64,000 bases of DNA, from the NCBI RefSeq assembly GCF_020184175.1, contig NC_065532.1, positions 40,692,287 to 40,756,286 on the forward strand, read 5' to 3'. Shown here in pieces: positions 28,687-39,456 of this stretch (positions within the stretch are counted from its first letter, which is position 1; each line of letters opens with the position of its first letter). The notes under the pieces were generated by a model, which was given only the letters and a program-made list of their open reading frames with translations, was not told the DNA's origin and ran no database searches. This stretch comes from Aphis gossypii. Its lineage: Eukaryota > Arthropoda > Insecta > Hemiptera > Aphididae. The position numbers and the translations under genes were made by a program.

Positions 28687-31600
28687 TTATTAGTTATTTC
28701 TTATTAGTGATCAATATATTATCATGCAATCTGATAATCTGATTGCATAAAAAAAATGTAAATATATACCATGTAGTCTTGTAGAAATAATACTAATACT
28801 ATAATATATACCTAATTTATCCTAATTACAAATAATTCCTAAATAATTTAGGTAATTATTAAAATTGTACTATTTTATTATTTGTAGCATTAAAAATGTA
28901 TGACTTTATGTATATATATGACTTTAATCATAGTTATGTATTGACCATTGTCCATTAATCATTAAGTTAATGAAGACAGAAATTCTCACTCATCCGATTT
29001 TGCCAACCCACATCAACCACACAATAATGTATTATTTGTGTACAGTTACTCGATAAATTCTAATTTTGTGCTTTTTAAACTTTAATTTAATTTTTTTATT
29101 ACATCATACGCATCACACGCTCGTGCTTAGTGGCGTATTTATATCCTACTTGATATAAGTTGTATTATAATAGTTTATTATTGCATTGCCACTGCCACTG
29201 ACTTTCAGTGGCTGTATAAGTTTCTGACTCGGTAATAATAGTCAATACAACATATAATATCATATATTATTTCATACCTCACGGCCATAATGTAATACAC
29301 ATAATTAACGTCAAAACACTTAGGTATGTCAGGTATAATAATGTGATTAAAATATACAAAATATGTTTATTATACAAATATTAACAACGCGTAATTGACG
29401 TATAATATAATAAACAACAATATATATATATTTATATACTATAATACTATATTGATAGTTAATACACATGCACGATGGGAATACAAGTAAACGATCTCCA
29501 TATAAATATGTATTCTTTTCGTCAAATTACATATTCCTACAGGGGGATTCGCTTTACATATTCAACCCCATTTTTTCGTTTAATAAATACTTAAATTATT
29601 TAAAGACCATTTTTTATATGTGAAATATTTTGTACTATTTAAGGAATGGTTCAGTGTGATACAAACTTCGATTTTTCAAACGAGATTACCTCTTTTTACT
29701 GTTAATAATTATTTATTGGATATAATATTATGTATTTTTAATTTTGATGTATAAAGGTACTTAATTCAAAATTCAAACGAGTAGTTTTTCAATTATTGAA
29801 ATGTCTATATTGAGGAACTTATAGAAATCCAAGACCTCGAATAAAATATGATCTTTAAGTATATATTTTAAAAATACTAAAAATTAGAATTAGAATTTCT
29901 TTATTATTAAATAAAACAAATTGGAGTGAGCAAGCTTAGTGAATCACTCTGTATATTATATCATTATATCAACACACCGGGTAAATATATAACACGCGAT
30001 ATCTGTCGAATATATGTATACTATGTAAAGAATAATAATTACCTATATATTAAATGTTTTTAGTCACGAATCTGTCGACCGGCACGCGTCATTAAGGCAG
30101 CACATTTTTTTTACGAGTGGACTGCAAATGCTACTCATGATTTATGGCCATCGTGAGTGACAGCCATTTAACAATACCGTAGAGGTGTTCAATCATCAAG
30201 CCGCTGCGGAAATACCGTGCATAGTGCATACACGTCGCCAAATTTTTCCGCGATTCTACTCACGTGGGTTTTAGCCTTTAGGTATAATAATTCGTAAGGA
30301 CCTTTCAACGCAAGACGCCGATTTTCGCAAACGCGTGACGCGAGTGTATAATTTATTACACTGACTTGGAGCAGGTTTTAATAAAATTATTCATATGAAA
30401 TCCGTCTATCGTTAATCATAACATTATACTAATAATTAGTAATTATGTATTATCAACGATTTATGCACTCTAAAGTATTAAGTATATAAGTTATACAATT
30501 TATAACATCTTGCAAAAGTGTATATTATAATATAATATAAGAAAGAAAGCACATCATATAATATATAACGTTTGGAAAGAAAAGAATCTAAGGTTCCGTC
30601 GTATATATATTATACATTCATAAATATAGGTTAGTGTTGAGTTATAGCCGTGTACCCGCTTTATTTATTGCGTGTATTTTTCACGCATAATTTAAGAGGT
30701 TGGCATAGCCGAGTTGTGAAATATATATAGTTGATCAAAAACCAACAAACATAAACTTTGAGCTTAACCTCATGACATAAAAAAACAACAATCAGCTTCT
30801 AAAGATGAAAACTATGTATAAAAAACATTTATTAAAACCTTTTTCTTATTAAAAAAAATATATATAGATAATTGATTTGCAAAAATTTGTAATTTTTACA
30901 AACAATCTGATTATATTGTAATATTTTTAATTTGTAATTACAACATACAAGGATCACGTGAATTAATATTTCAAGTAATAACTTCAATCAATTTTTAAAT
31001 CATATTATATAATGTTGGAATATTGAGTTCCCTATTCAACACTATAATCGATACGTTCGTATTCGATATTCCGTATAAATTAAACCGGAAGGGGTGCTGT
31101 AAATTTAATTAAATGTATACGTAAACAAATATCATAATCTCTGAGGCAAAAGTACTCAAAAACATTGTCACATTAATTTATCTATAAATATATAAAATAC
31201 ATCGCATTACAATATATTTAACAGAGGACAAAATAATATAACATTATAAATTGCACGATTAGTAGTGGAAAATAAAATCGGCATAATATCTGCGCACTCT
31301 GTCTTAGTACGTCTGTACTTAGCGCATATGTGCATAATAACATTATAGACATTATATTTTTTATAGGTGCCCTGTTAATCGATGACGGACCCCGTAGAGA
31401 AAAGCGAGGTCAGTTGATCACAATGTTTTGAGTTCTTAACCCTTATTTTGACATATAGCTGTATAAATCACCATAAGAGTTTATGATTTGAAGTTCGAAC
31501 AAATATAATAATATTATGTACAATAATAATAATTTAAAAATTGCACACTGAGGCTTCTCTTGAAACTTCATAACAATATAATATAGAAAGATAATTGAAA

Positions 31601-32000
31601 ATATTATACAACACACAAGCTGTAATACCGCTAAAATATATTATTTGGTATTATAATTTATAGGTCAACGTAAATATTAAATTTTCATTCGACGGCTGAA
31701 AAACAGAGAAGCTATAAGTATGTAGGTATATAATTAATGATTTAACGATCTAACTTTAATCATTGGCGGTAGGTAGATTTTTTACTCTAATATTTCTATT
31801 ATTTCCCCTGTTTGGTAACAATCAAAAATCGGCTCCCACAACACTCACAACTATTGTACTTATTACATAGGGAAATCTAACGTCAAAGTACAAATTTATA
31901 AAATACAGACGCATCAACGCAATTCATATAGCCTCCACGAAATAAATATCATCTTAAACGTATAACCAGCGGTTTTTAAATGCGCACGTGTCCTGTATAT
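28687..32000. other. AT-rich non-coding sequence
   Basis: No coding exon, RNA gene or bounded mobile element was recognised here. Confidence 0.4.
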
Positions 32001-32760
32001 TGAAAGAGTAGGTCGCGGCTTTAGTCCCGCGGCGAGTGATGCAGTCCTCAGCTATATACGCGCGGGTTGACCCACAGGCGTAGGCGCGAGTATAGTGACA
32101 CGATGACAATACGTCATCATCATCATCATATATAATAATAATAAAATAATTTTACAATATTATATGTACTCACGGCGAGTTCGAATATGGGCCTTCTGCT
32201 CTTGCTGGGCGCCATGCGGCCTTCGTCGTAGCGTCCGTAGCCGACGGGCCGCGGTCACGGGCGCCGCATCGTATCGTCGCAAGCGTTCTACGCGCGCGGG
32301 CCCCGGCACTCGTACACGCTTGTGCTGCAGAGACACACTATGCGGCGCGCGTCCGCCACGGGGTGGCCACGGCGTGTGCGGCCGCTCGGCGCGTGCGTGC
32401 GCGTGTCGTGATTGCGCAACTATATATTGTATACGCTGCCGCCAAGGCACTACGGATTGACTAGGCCCGCGCCGTCGTAACGAGCGATACGTACGACGAT
32501 CGTATAGGTCCGCCCCCGGCTGACCTCGATTACGCGCCCCGCGGTCGGTTCGGGCTCGCGCTCGAGTGCCGCGTCGTACAATACATTATATTATGACATG
32601 GGTATAGGCACACGACCCGCAGTGGGACGTGGACGACCGGCCGCGTTTGTCCCGCGGTACATGTGGGTACGTCGCGACGGCGATGGTGGTGCAGGTGACC
32701 CACCGCCGTGTCCGACGGCAAAATTTGGACACGTTTTTTGTTGAATCGTATACAAAAGTC
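32000..32760. promoter_or_regulatory. CpG-rich island and probable promoter of the 32174-32215 exon
   Basis: A second sharp CpG-dense block. The first exon at 32174-32215 lies within it and transcription would run to the left, so 32216-32760 probably holds the 5' UTR and core promoter. Open frames across it on both strands are composition artefacts. No TATA box could be assigned with confidence. Confidence 0.55.
32174..32215 (-). CDS. Short first coding exon (14 codons) of an unidentified gene
   Basis: Minus-strand ATG at 32213-32215 reads MAPSKSRRPIFELA and meets a donor GCC|GTGAGT at 32173, ending in phase 0. A short basic N-terminus starting inside a CpG island with a consensus donor is typical of an alternative 5' exon. 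I do not recognise the product. The matching phase makes it compatible with splicing to the same downstream exon as 17256-17339, or directly to other exons left of the window. It could instead belong to a separate gene. Confidence 0.55.
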
Positions 32761-32767
32761 GTGCAGC

Positions 32768-32943
32768 CAGTGGCGTAACTGAGGGCCCGCAGACCCCGCG
32801 TTGCGGGGGGGGGCATGGTAATTTGGGGCCTTTGGTTATAGGATTATAGGTATTTGAATTCTTTGATATAACAATATGTTAGGGGCCCATTCTTAACATT
32901 TTTATTTTTGCGGGGGAGCTCAAGTTTTTTTGTTACGCCACTG
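32768..32943. mobile_element. hAT-type MITE with perfect 8-bp target duplication
   Basis: The ends 'cagtggcgtaac' (32768-32779) and 'gttacgccactg' (32932-32943) are perfect 12-bp inverted repeats. Both flanks read 'cgtgcagc' (32760-32767 and 32944-32951), an exact 8-bp duplication that fixes the insertion and assigns it to the hAT superfamily. The 176-bp body contains G-runs and no coding capacity. It sits just upstream of the CpG island at 32.0-32.7 kb. Confidence 0.92.
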
Positions 32944-32999
32944 CGTGCAGCGCATATTATTATAATACAATAATAATATACATTGTCTTAAAAACCCTC

Positions 33000-34040
33000 A
33001 AAGCGCGTCGGAGCTAAGTACATATATTATTATTGCGGACGACAACCGACAGGACGTTAACAACAATAATTGTTGTAAGGAAAATCAACACTTATTTTTT
33101 ACCTATATGATGCGCGCAGTGGACCTGCAGGTTTTGACGTGTACGATTATTAGTTTTGCTTTGCGGGACAATGATTTGTGTATGTATAGTGTCTATATTA
33201 AAATATACTGATACAAACGATTGCAGGTTTTGTGATAGATTTTTTTCTTCGAGTCCTTTTTAAGATTGTATGTGCTACAAGAGTATATATAGGTAATTTA
33301 TATAGTAAAAAAATAAGCGTCTACATGAAAACCATTTGTTCTAGTCAATTATTGCAATTTATAACCAATCCATAAGTGGTATTGTTATTCGATTATTTAG
33401 TTATTACTTAACTTTAAAACACATAACCAATAATAACCTGCAGCAGTAATAAATGCTCAATAGACAATATGTAAAAATAGTAATTTATTTTTTTCGACAG
33501 CTCGTAGAAGCTTTAAACTGTATACATGTGCCCTATGAGTTATCTTTATCTATGAGACTATGAAAGGATGAGATTCCATGCTAATTCCTGAACGGCAGCT
33601 TATTAAACAATTAATTGTACTTAGTACTTACCTTTAACAGTTTTTAAACTTCGATCTGGCTTTGTATAATTATATGATGTATTTTGTATATGTACACAAC
33701 CACAGGTTTCTTCAAATCAATAAACTAAAAGAAAGTATAAAACAGACTCATAAGTTAAAATTTGGAGATTACTTATTATAGATAGTAATTAGTAGATGCC
33801 ATAATTATAATTTATATTCACTTGATTTAAAGTTCTGAAAATTGGCCTTCTAGTTCCAAGAGTTGTGCCAATCCCTGCGATAGACGATAGTTGAGCAAAA
33901 GATACATAAAGCAAATATCCATTGACCATCATTCATCATTATTCGATACTTCGAGTTTAATTGATGTTTAAGTTTAGATAAAATCAGCTCCCTAGTTATA
34001 TCAAATTTCCGCCTGCAATAATTGCAATGACAGTACTTAT
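33000..34040. other. AT-rich non-coding sequence
   Basis: I could find neither exons nor structured repeats in this interval. Confidence 0.4.
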
Positions 34041-34044
34041 CTAT

Positions 34045-34225
34045 AAAAGTCTGCGCAGGGAAGTATTTAGAAAAGTCTTACAGGGGAGGGGGTACAAAAA
34101 AATTCAAATTAGCGTACATGGGGAGTACAGAGAGCATAAAGAGATTAATACTCTCAATAATGAAAAAAGTATAAAATACGGTGAATGGGGGGTGGCAAGC
34201 CCCCTTTAAATACGCCCGTGAAAGT
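34045..34225. repeat. Probable decayed DNA-transposon fragment
   Basis: A G-rich unit begins near 'gcgcagggaagtattta' and ends 'taaatacgcccgtgaa'. The ends are weakly inverted (gtattta / taaatac within related contexts), and GGGG runs near each end mirror CCCC. The 60-codon frame across it looks incidental. Confidence 0.35.
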
Positions 34226-35424
34226 GTGTATTTCATTACAAGGCTTATAGTTGGAAGCGTACCACAATACATTTTAGGTTTTGGGTGCCACCAACACTAT
34301 ATGTATAATAAATAACAATTAATATAGTTGCCCGTTGGTATTCAAAAATAAAAATAACCAATACTTACTTATTTTAATTTCTTGACAAGTAGGTAACCTA
34401 CCTATATAGAATTCAGCGTAGCAGACAACTTTTACAGTCTATACAAGGGTAAACGAAACTCTTACAACGTCCGCTGAATGTATCATGAATCATGTTTAAT
34501 TTGGTACTTAAAACGATGCACTATGGGCCCATGAAAATCTTTTCTTTTTTTTTGACCAACACAAAAATCGGAGCAATGGAAAGAAAAATAGCAGCCCGCG
34601 CGTTAAAATATCATCCTGTAATGCAGCAGTTGGCAAGCGCCACGAGTTGTTTTCGGGCTGTATATCGTAACAGTTTTTTTTTTTAATAAATACTGATGCG
34701 CGATGGTTTTATTTTCATTTATTGTTTGCAAAACGAAATTACTATACTCTAGAAGGCACAATTCCAACGATCAATAATACATTGCGCCTGAACTTTGCCG
34801 TATTATTTCTTATTTTATGTTCTTATTTCGAACAACAAAATGTTATTTTTCATTTCTTCCATACACACCGTAGGTACCTTTCTTTCTTAACAAGTTCAAC
34901 GCCTCAACATTATTGTACTATGTGAGACGCGAGCTTTGTTGTGACAGTATACGTAAATATTTGGGCTTTGGCATATACGAATAAGTAACTGCAACCATAT
35001 CAATGCTTTCAATTTTCAATTGTACAACACCATTAATAGGTACCACATAATGATGAGTATTTATTGTTAACCTGTGTATAATATTATAAAATACGTCGGT
35101 ATTGTTCATGGACTATATTGAAATAGTTTAAACTATAATAATTTATAGAGTATTGAGTATATAATAATATGTAGTAACTATTAGGTAGTAATTAATATAT
35201 CATGATTGTTATTTGTAATTTATGTTGGTATCAATAAATTCAGTGTTATAATAAAATATTCGAGAAAAGCTGTAAAAGTATTCAAATACATTTATAATTT
35301 GTGCTTGAAATTGTATTTTAATAATATTCATAAGTGTTTGAATTTGAAACCAATTATCTTGAAATATATAAAAGCTGTTATATTTATTATATAGGTACAT
35401 TGGTAAAAATTGATACGCATTGTC

Positions 35425-35592
35425 ATAAGCGTGCACAGGTCTTCTTAGAAGGGGAGGCAATACTTTAGCTAAGGAGGTCCAGACTCCAATCCTCCCTCCC
35501 AATTTGTAGGTATAATATAAGATATTGGGAAGCCAAAAATCTCGCAGGGGAGGCAGCCACCTCTTCGTGAGCATATTGATGCACATTGTATA
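35425..35592. repeat. Interspersed-repeat fragment
   Basis: A GC-richer unit with 'ggggaggca' blocks at both ends ('gaaggggaggcaa' and 'caggggaggcagcc') and a conserved-looking 'gcgtgcacagg' start. It resembles insect interspersed repeat debris. No clear inverted ends. Confidence 0.3.
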
Positions 35593-36077
35593 AGTTCATA
35601 AGTACATATTTTATCTAGTTATAAAAATTTTAAATTTAAACTAAAAGTAATCTAGAAATGAAATAGTATGAAACGTTTCAAATACAAGGTCTGATAAAAA
35701 AAAACCTTATGTATTTCAATTTTCAAGTCAATTACAAACAAATATACAGAATATCCTTTTTTTGTGAATAATAAACATTTTACATTACTTGGTTAACACT
35801 ATGTCTAATAAATTGTATTCTCTATTGTTAACACATTGAAAAAGTTACAGAAGACTTTTTTATGGATACTATACACCTATCTATAAAGTACAGTAGTATT
35901 GTAATATTTTAAATTTTAAATAAATACATAATAAATCAATAAATAAAACTTATTTTACTTTTATAAAAATTACATGATATCTTAAAGTTTATTTTATTTT
36001 AAAATTCAGCACATAATAAAATAAATTATGTGTTAGAAAAGAAGACATTTTTAATTAAGTACAAGTGAAAAGAAAAC

Positions 36078-37827
36078 TTAAACAAAATATGGAGGCTTTC
36101 GAACAATAATTCCATAATCATTGAGTGCTGGTGCTAAATCTTCCATGGTTAATGTGAATTTACGGTCTTTAGGAACTTTTCCAGATTTAGTTGGCAAGGT
36201 AGCCAAACGCACTTTACAATGTTGCAATGCATCGTTGGCTACATCAGCAATAAATTTCTGAGAAGCAATTGATATCAAGCGAACTCTGAAATAAATAAAT
36301 AAATGCATATACATTTATAATTGAAAATATATAACTCAGAGTTAATTATTAATTCTAAATAAGTTAACACTATATTCAGTAGAACACCTTTTATTGGTTT
36401 TGTCTATTATAATTGTATAATATTTGAAAAAAATTAAAAATTTAATAGTTAATTGTTTAATTGATATACAGTATTAAGTATAGTATAATATGTATAGCAG
36501 GGGTGGCCAAACAGTCGAACGCGGACAATTTCAAAATCGATCATGTTAGAATTTATTTTTAAAGGGGAAGTATATTTTTAATAGATCATGACCAAAAAAA
36601 GTTTGGCCACCCCTGATATATAGTATATCCACCTTCAATTAAAAAATGTTTGGTTACCCATTTTATTCTAATTCAAAAATTAAAAATTGTATAAACTTGA
36701 AATCTTCATTAAATTAATAAATTATGGGGATGAAATGACTAGGGGTTAAAACATCCTTTTATTATATGCTTATCAATAATATTATATAATCGGTTAAAAT
36801 ATTATAAAGATTTAAAAATCTTAAGCCATTAATTAAATCTACATAATATATTTAGTTAATTTGCTCAATATTTGTTAACAATCTTTTTTTTTTCTTAATA
36901 ATTTACAATATAAAAAAAATACTTAAATATTAAAGCAATTTAAAATGTTGTAAAAATACAGTTATTAAGATAAAAAACTCGTATACATAATGTTCAATAG
37001 CTAGTGTTTAAATCTGGAGGATAAAGATCATCCATATTAAATCTGAAATGGTTAACTAAAATGATTTAGAAATCCACAAAGAACTAACATGGATGGGCAG
37101 TTCATTTAATTTATATGGATTATACCTAAACAGCTACCAATATTTAATTATGAACAATTATTTACAATTGGTACACTACCTATTTAACTTTAGTATGTTA
37201 ACCATACATTCATTTTCAAAAAATATTAATATTTTAGCATGTTTATTGTATACTATTCTAACTTTTGTTCATACCACAAGATTCACGACATCATTTGTAC
37301 CAGTGATTCTTAACCTTTCTGAGACCAGGTCGACCTATAACGTAATCCATATGATTTTTGTCAACTCTTTGATATGATAATCATACAAACTTGCTATTTT
37401 ACGTATGAGCAACTAGAAAGGTTATTTATGTTTTATTATTTATTAGTAACTCTCTGGTTGAGAATCGCTGTTTTAGGGTACTGGGTAAACACAATACTTA
37501 TAATGAATTTCATACGAGATTTGTTGATATGACAAATGATATACAATAAAAATATAAAATAAGTCAAGAGTTCTAAGGTTAATATCAATGTCATGTATAC
37601 TTATAATTTATAGTCTTACATTCGAGGGTCGTTTGTTTCGAATCCAGCTTCTGAGCATATAGATGTCGTAATAGAATCTGGTATCTGTAAATTAAGATTC
37701 AAATTAATATTTAAAACGGTTATTAACAGAAATTATTAAATTAATGTTGAATTCTTACGGTGGGACTATAGTCTTGGAGTTGAATAATTACATCGGATAT
37801 CGACAACGTTTCTTCAGCTACTGGCAT
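36078..37827 (-). CDS. Taf10: Transcription initiation factor TFIID subunit 10 (TAF10)
   Basis: Three coding exons join in phase: 37759-37827 (MPVAEETLSISDVI...), 37620-37684 (IPDSITTSICSEAGFETNDP) and 36078-36285, giving 113 aa with the stop at 36078-36080. Introns begin GTAAGA and GTAAGA and end CAG. TAF10 is a histone-fold subunit shared by the TFIID and SAGA coactivator complexes in the nucleus, where it pairs with TAF3, TAF8 or SPT7-like partners. The family block is clear: LISIASQKFIADVANDALQH, then DRKFTLTMEDLAPALNDYG near the end. The protein is essentially the fold domain alone, without the long low-complexity N-terminus of the vertebrate form; compact forms are known in insects. A hAT-type MITE (36498-36615) and a second hAT-like element (37301-37470) sit in intron 2. 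Candidate AATAAA signals lie near 35990. Identification is secure. Confidence 0.95.
36498..36615. mobile_element. hAT-type MITE in a TAF10 intron
   Basis: The ends 'caggggtggccaaac' and 'gtttggccacccctg' are perfect 15-bp inverted repeats around a 118-bp unit. Flanks 'atgtatag' (36490-36497) and 'atatatag' (36616-36623) form an 8-bp duplication with one mismatch. The motif CAGGGGTGGCCAA is a common hAT end. No coding content. Confidence 0.9.
37301..37470. mobile_element. hAT-like element in a TAF10 intron
   Basis: The left end 'cagtgattcttaacc' and the reverse complement of the right end 'cagcgattctcaacc' differ at two positions over 15 bp. The CAGYGATTCTCAACC-type terminus is widespread among hAT elements. 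The 8-bp flanks do not match, so this is an old insertion. The 94-codon plus-strand frame overlapping it is not a gene. Confidence 0.65.
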
Positions 37828-39456
37828 CTTATATATACTTTAGCAAACAACAACGCAAATTCAATGTCTATTGGTTTTTACTGATAAACATATAAATCAA
37901 TTACAAACTCCGATCGAACTCGAAGACACCAAATCAAAATGATTGTGACTAGAAATCTAGAAAAGTAGAAATGACTAGATGATTATTCTACGGACTACGA
38001 TATTAGTGACTGTTTGGAAAAAAAGTATACAACATTATAACAGTTATCACTAAAATAGAAAAATCTTCGTGATAAGCGATCGGCCAATCAGAAATTGAAT
38101 AAACAATTAAACAGATTAAAGCAGCCAAATCGAAGGTTGTACACTTCGCTAAATTGCGCCAATAACGTCATACACAATTATTACACAACTTACTGTAAAT
38201 TGTAATACAATTAATGTTAATATATTATATATCTGTGAATCATTAATAAGATTTACAACGCCAACTAAACTTACACTAAATTGTGTACACATGATATATT
38301 ATACTCCATTATCCAACTAAAGATTATTGTCTCAATTTTTTTAAGTGTATAAAATTTACATTTTTACGTAATTCATAAAATATATAAAATTATAACACCT
38401 AAAATCTAGAATAAAATACTTAGTGCCATTCAAATTGTTTGAGTAATAGAAGTTTAAACTTTTACAATGTTGTTTACACAAATGTAAAATAACCATTAGT
38501 TATTTTTTTTTTAATTATTTAAAAAATTTATCAGTCTTACTTTAACAGTGCAAGAATTATTTCGGCACCTTTTCTGTCTAATTAAATTCTAATTTTGACA
38601 CCTCTCATGCGCCTTTCTGATTTTGGCTTGTGTTTCACACATCAATCGCATCTAAAGTTAATTATAAAAGTTGTAATTTATAACCTTTTAAGTATTTTAC
38701 TGTAACTTTATTTATCATTTTCTATAAACTACTAAATATTAAAAAAAATTAACTAAACAAACCTATTTTTAAATATTTTGAAAGAATTTTGTTTGAAGTG
38801 TTAATAAAATGGTTTGAGTTATGATGCTTTGGACTGAAATCCATTTTAAACATAAAAGCAGAAGTGAACATGCTTTTGGAAAAGGTAGTTATAATTTGCT
38901 TCAAGGATGTATAAATCAATAGTCATAAACTCATAAAACTCAATGACAGTATAAATTATAACTTATAATTAATAATTTACTATCGAGAATCATAATTTCA
39001 TACATACAAAGTATATCTTTTGATATTAGTTTTATACTACCTGTAAAATAACTGGAAATAAATATCTAGTAATCAAAGTAAGAACTAAAATTAAGGAAAA
39101 AATAATACAATGAATAGTAGAAGAAAAATAAAGGTCAATACTAAATTGTAGTTTATGGGTGTATATTTTTTATTAACAACTATTTATAGATAAATTCATT
39201 AGAGCACAAAATGTATGAACGAAAAATGAAGTTGATGATTGAAAATCAATAGTGTTAAAATGTTAAGTTTATTGGATAGGTTTTAAAATAAAACAAATAA
39301 TTATTGTATACAATATTCTTTTTTTTTAATTTTTCAGCAATCACCTGTTACTATACACATCTTTACAAAGCAAAAATAATAACAGTTATGCTCTTGTATT
39401 TTAATATGTAACTTATCACAAATAAAATATGTTTCATTTAAAAATAACAATCAAAT
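37828..39456. other. Intergenic region between TAF10 and LSG1
   Basis: AT-rich, with no exon recognised. It should contain the TAF10 promoter just right of 37827 and the LSG1 3' UTR just left of 39457; a minus-strand AATAAA candidate is near 39262. The TAF10 start lies 1.6 kb from the LSG1 stop. Confidence 0.5.

Noticed and set aside
32160..32816. Plus- and minus-strand open frames of 63-98 codons
   Set aside because: CpG-island by-products. They run through the splice donor at 32173 or into the hAT element.
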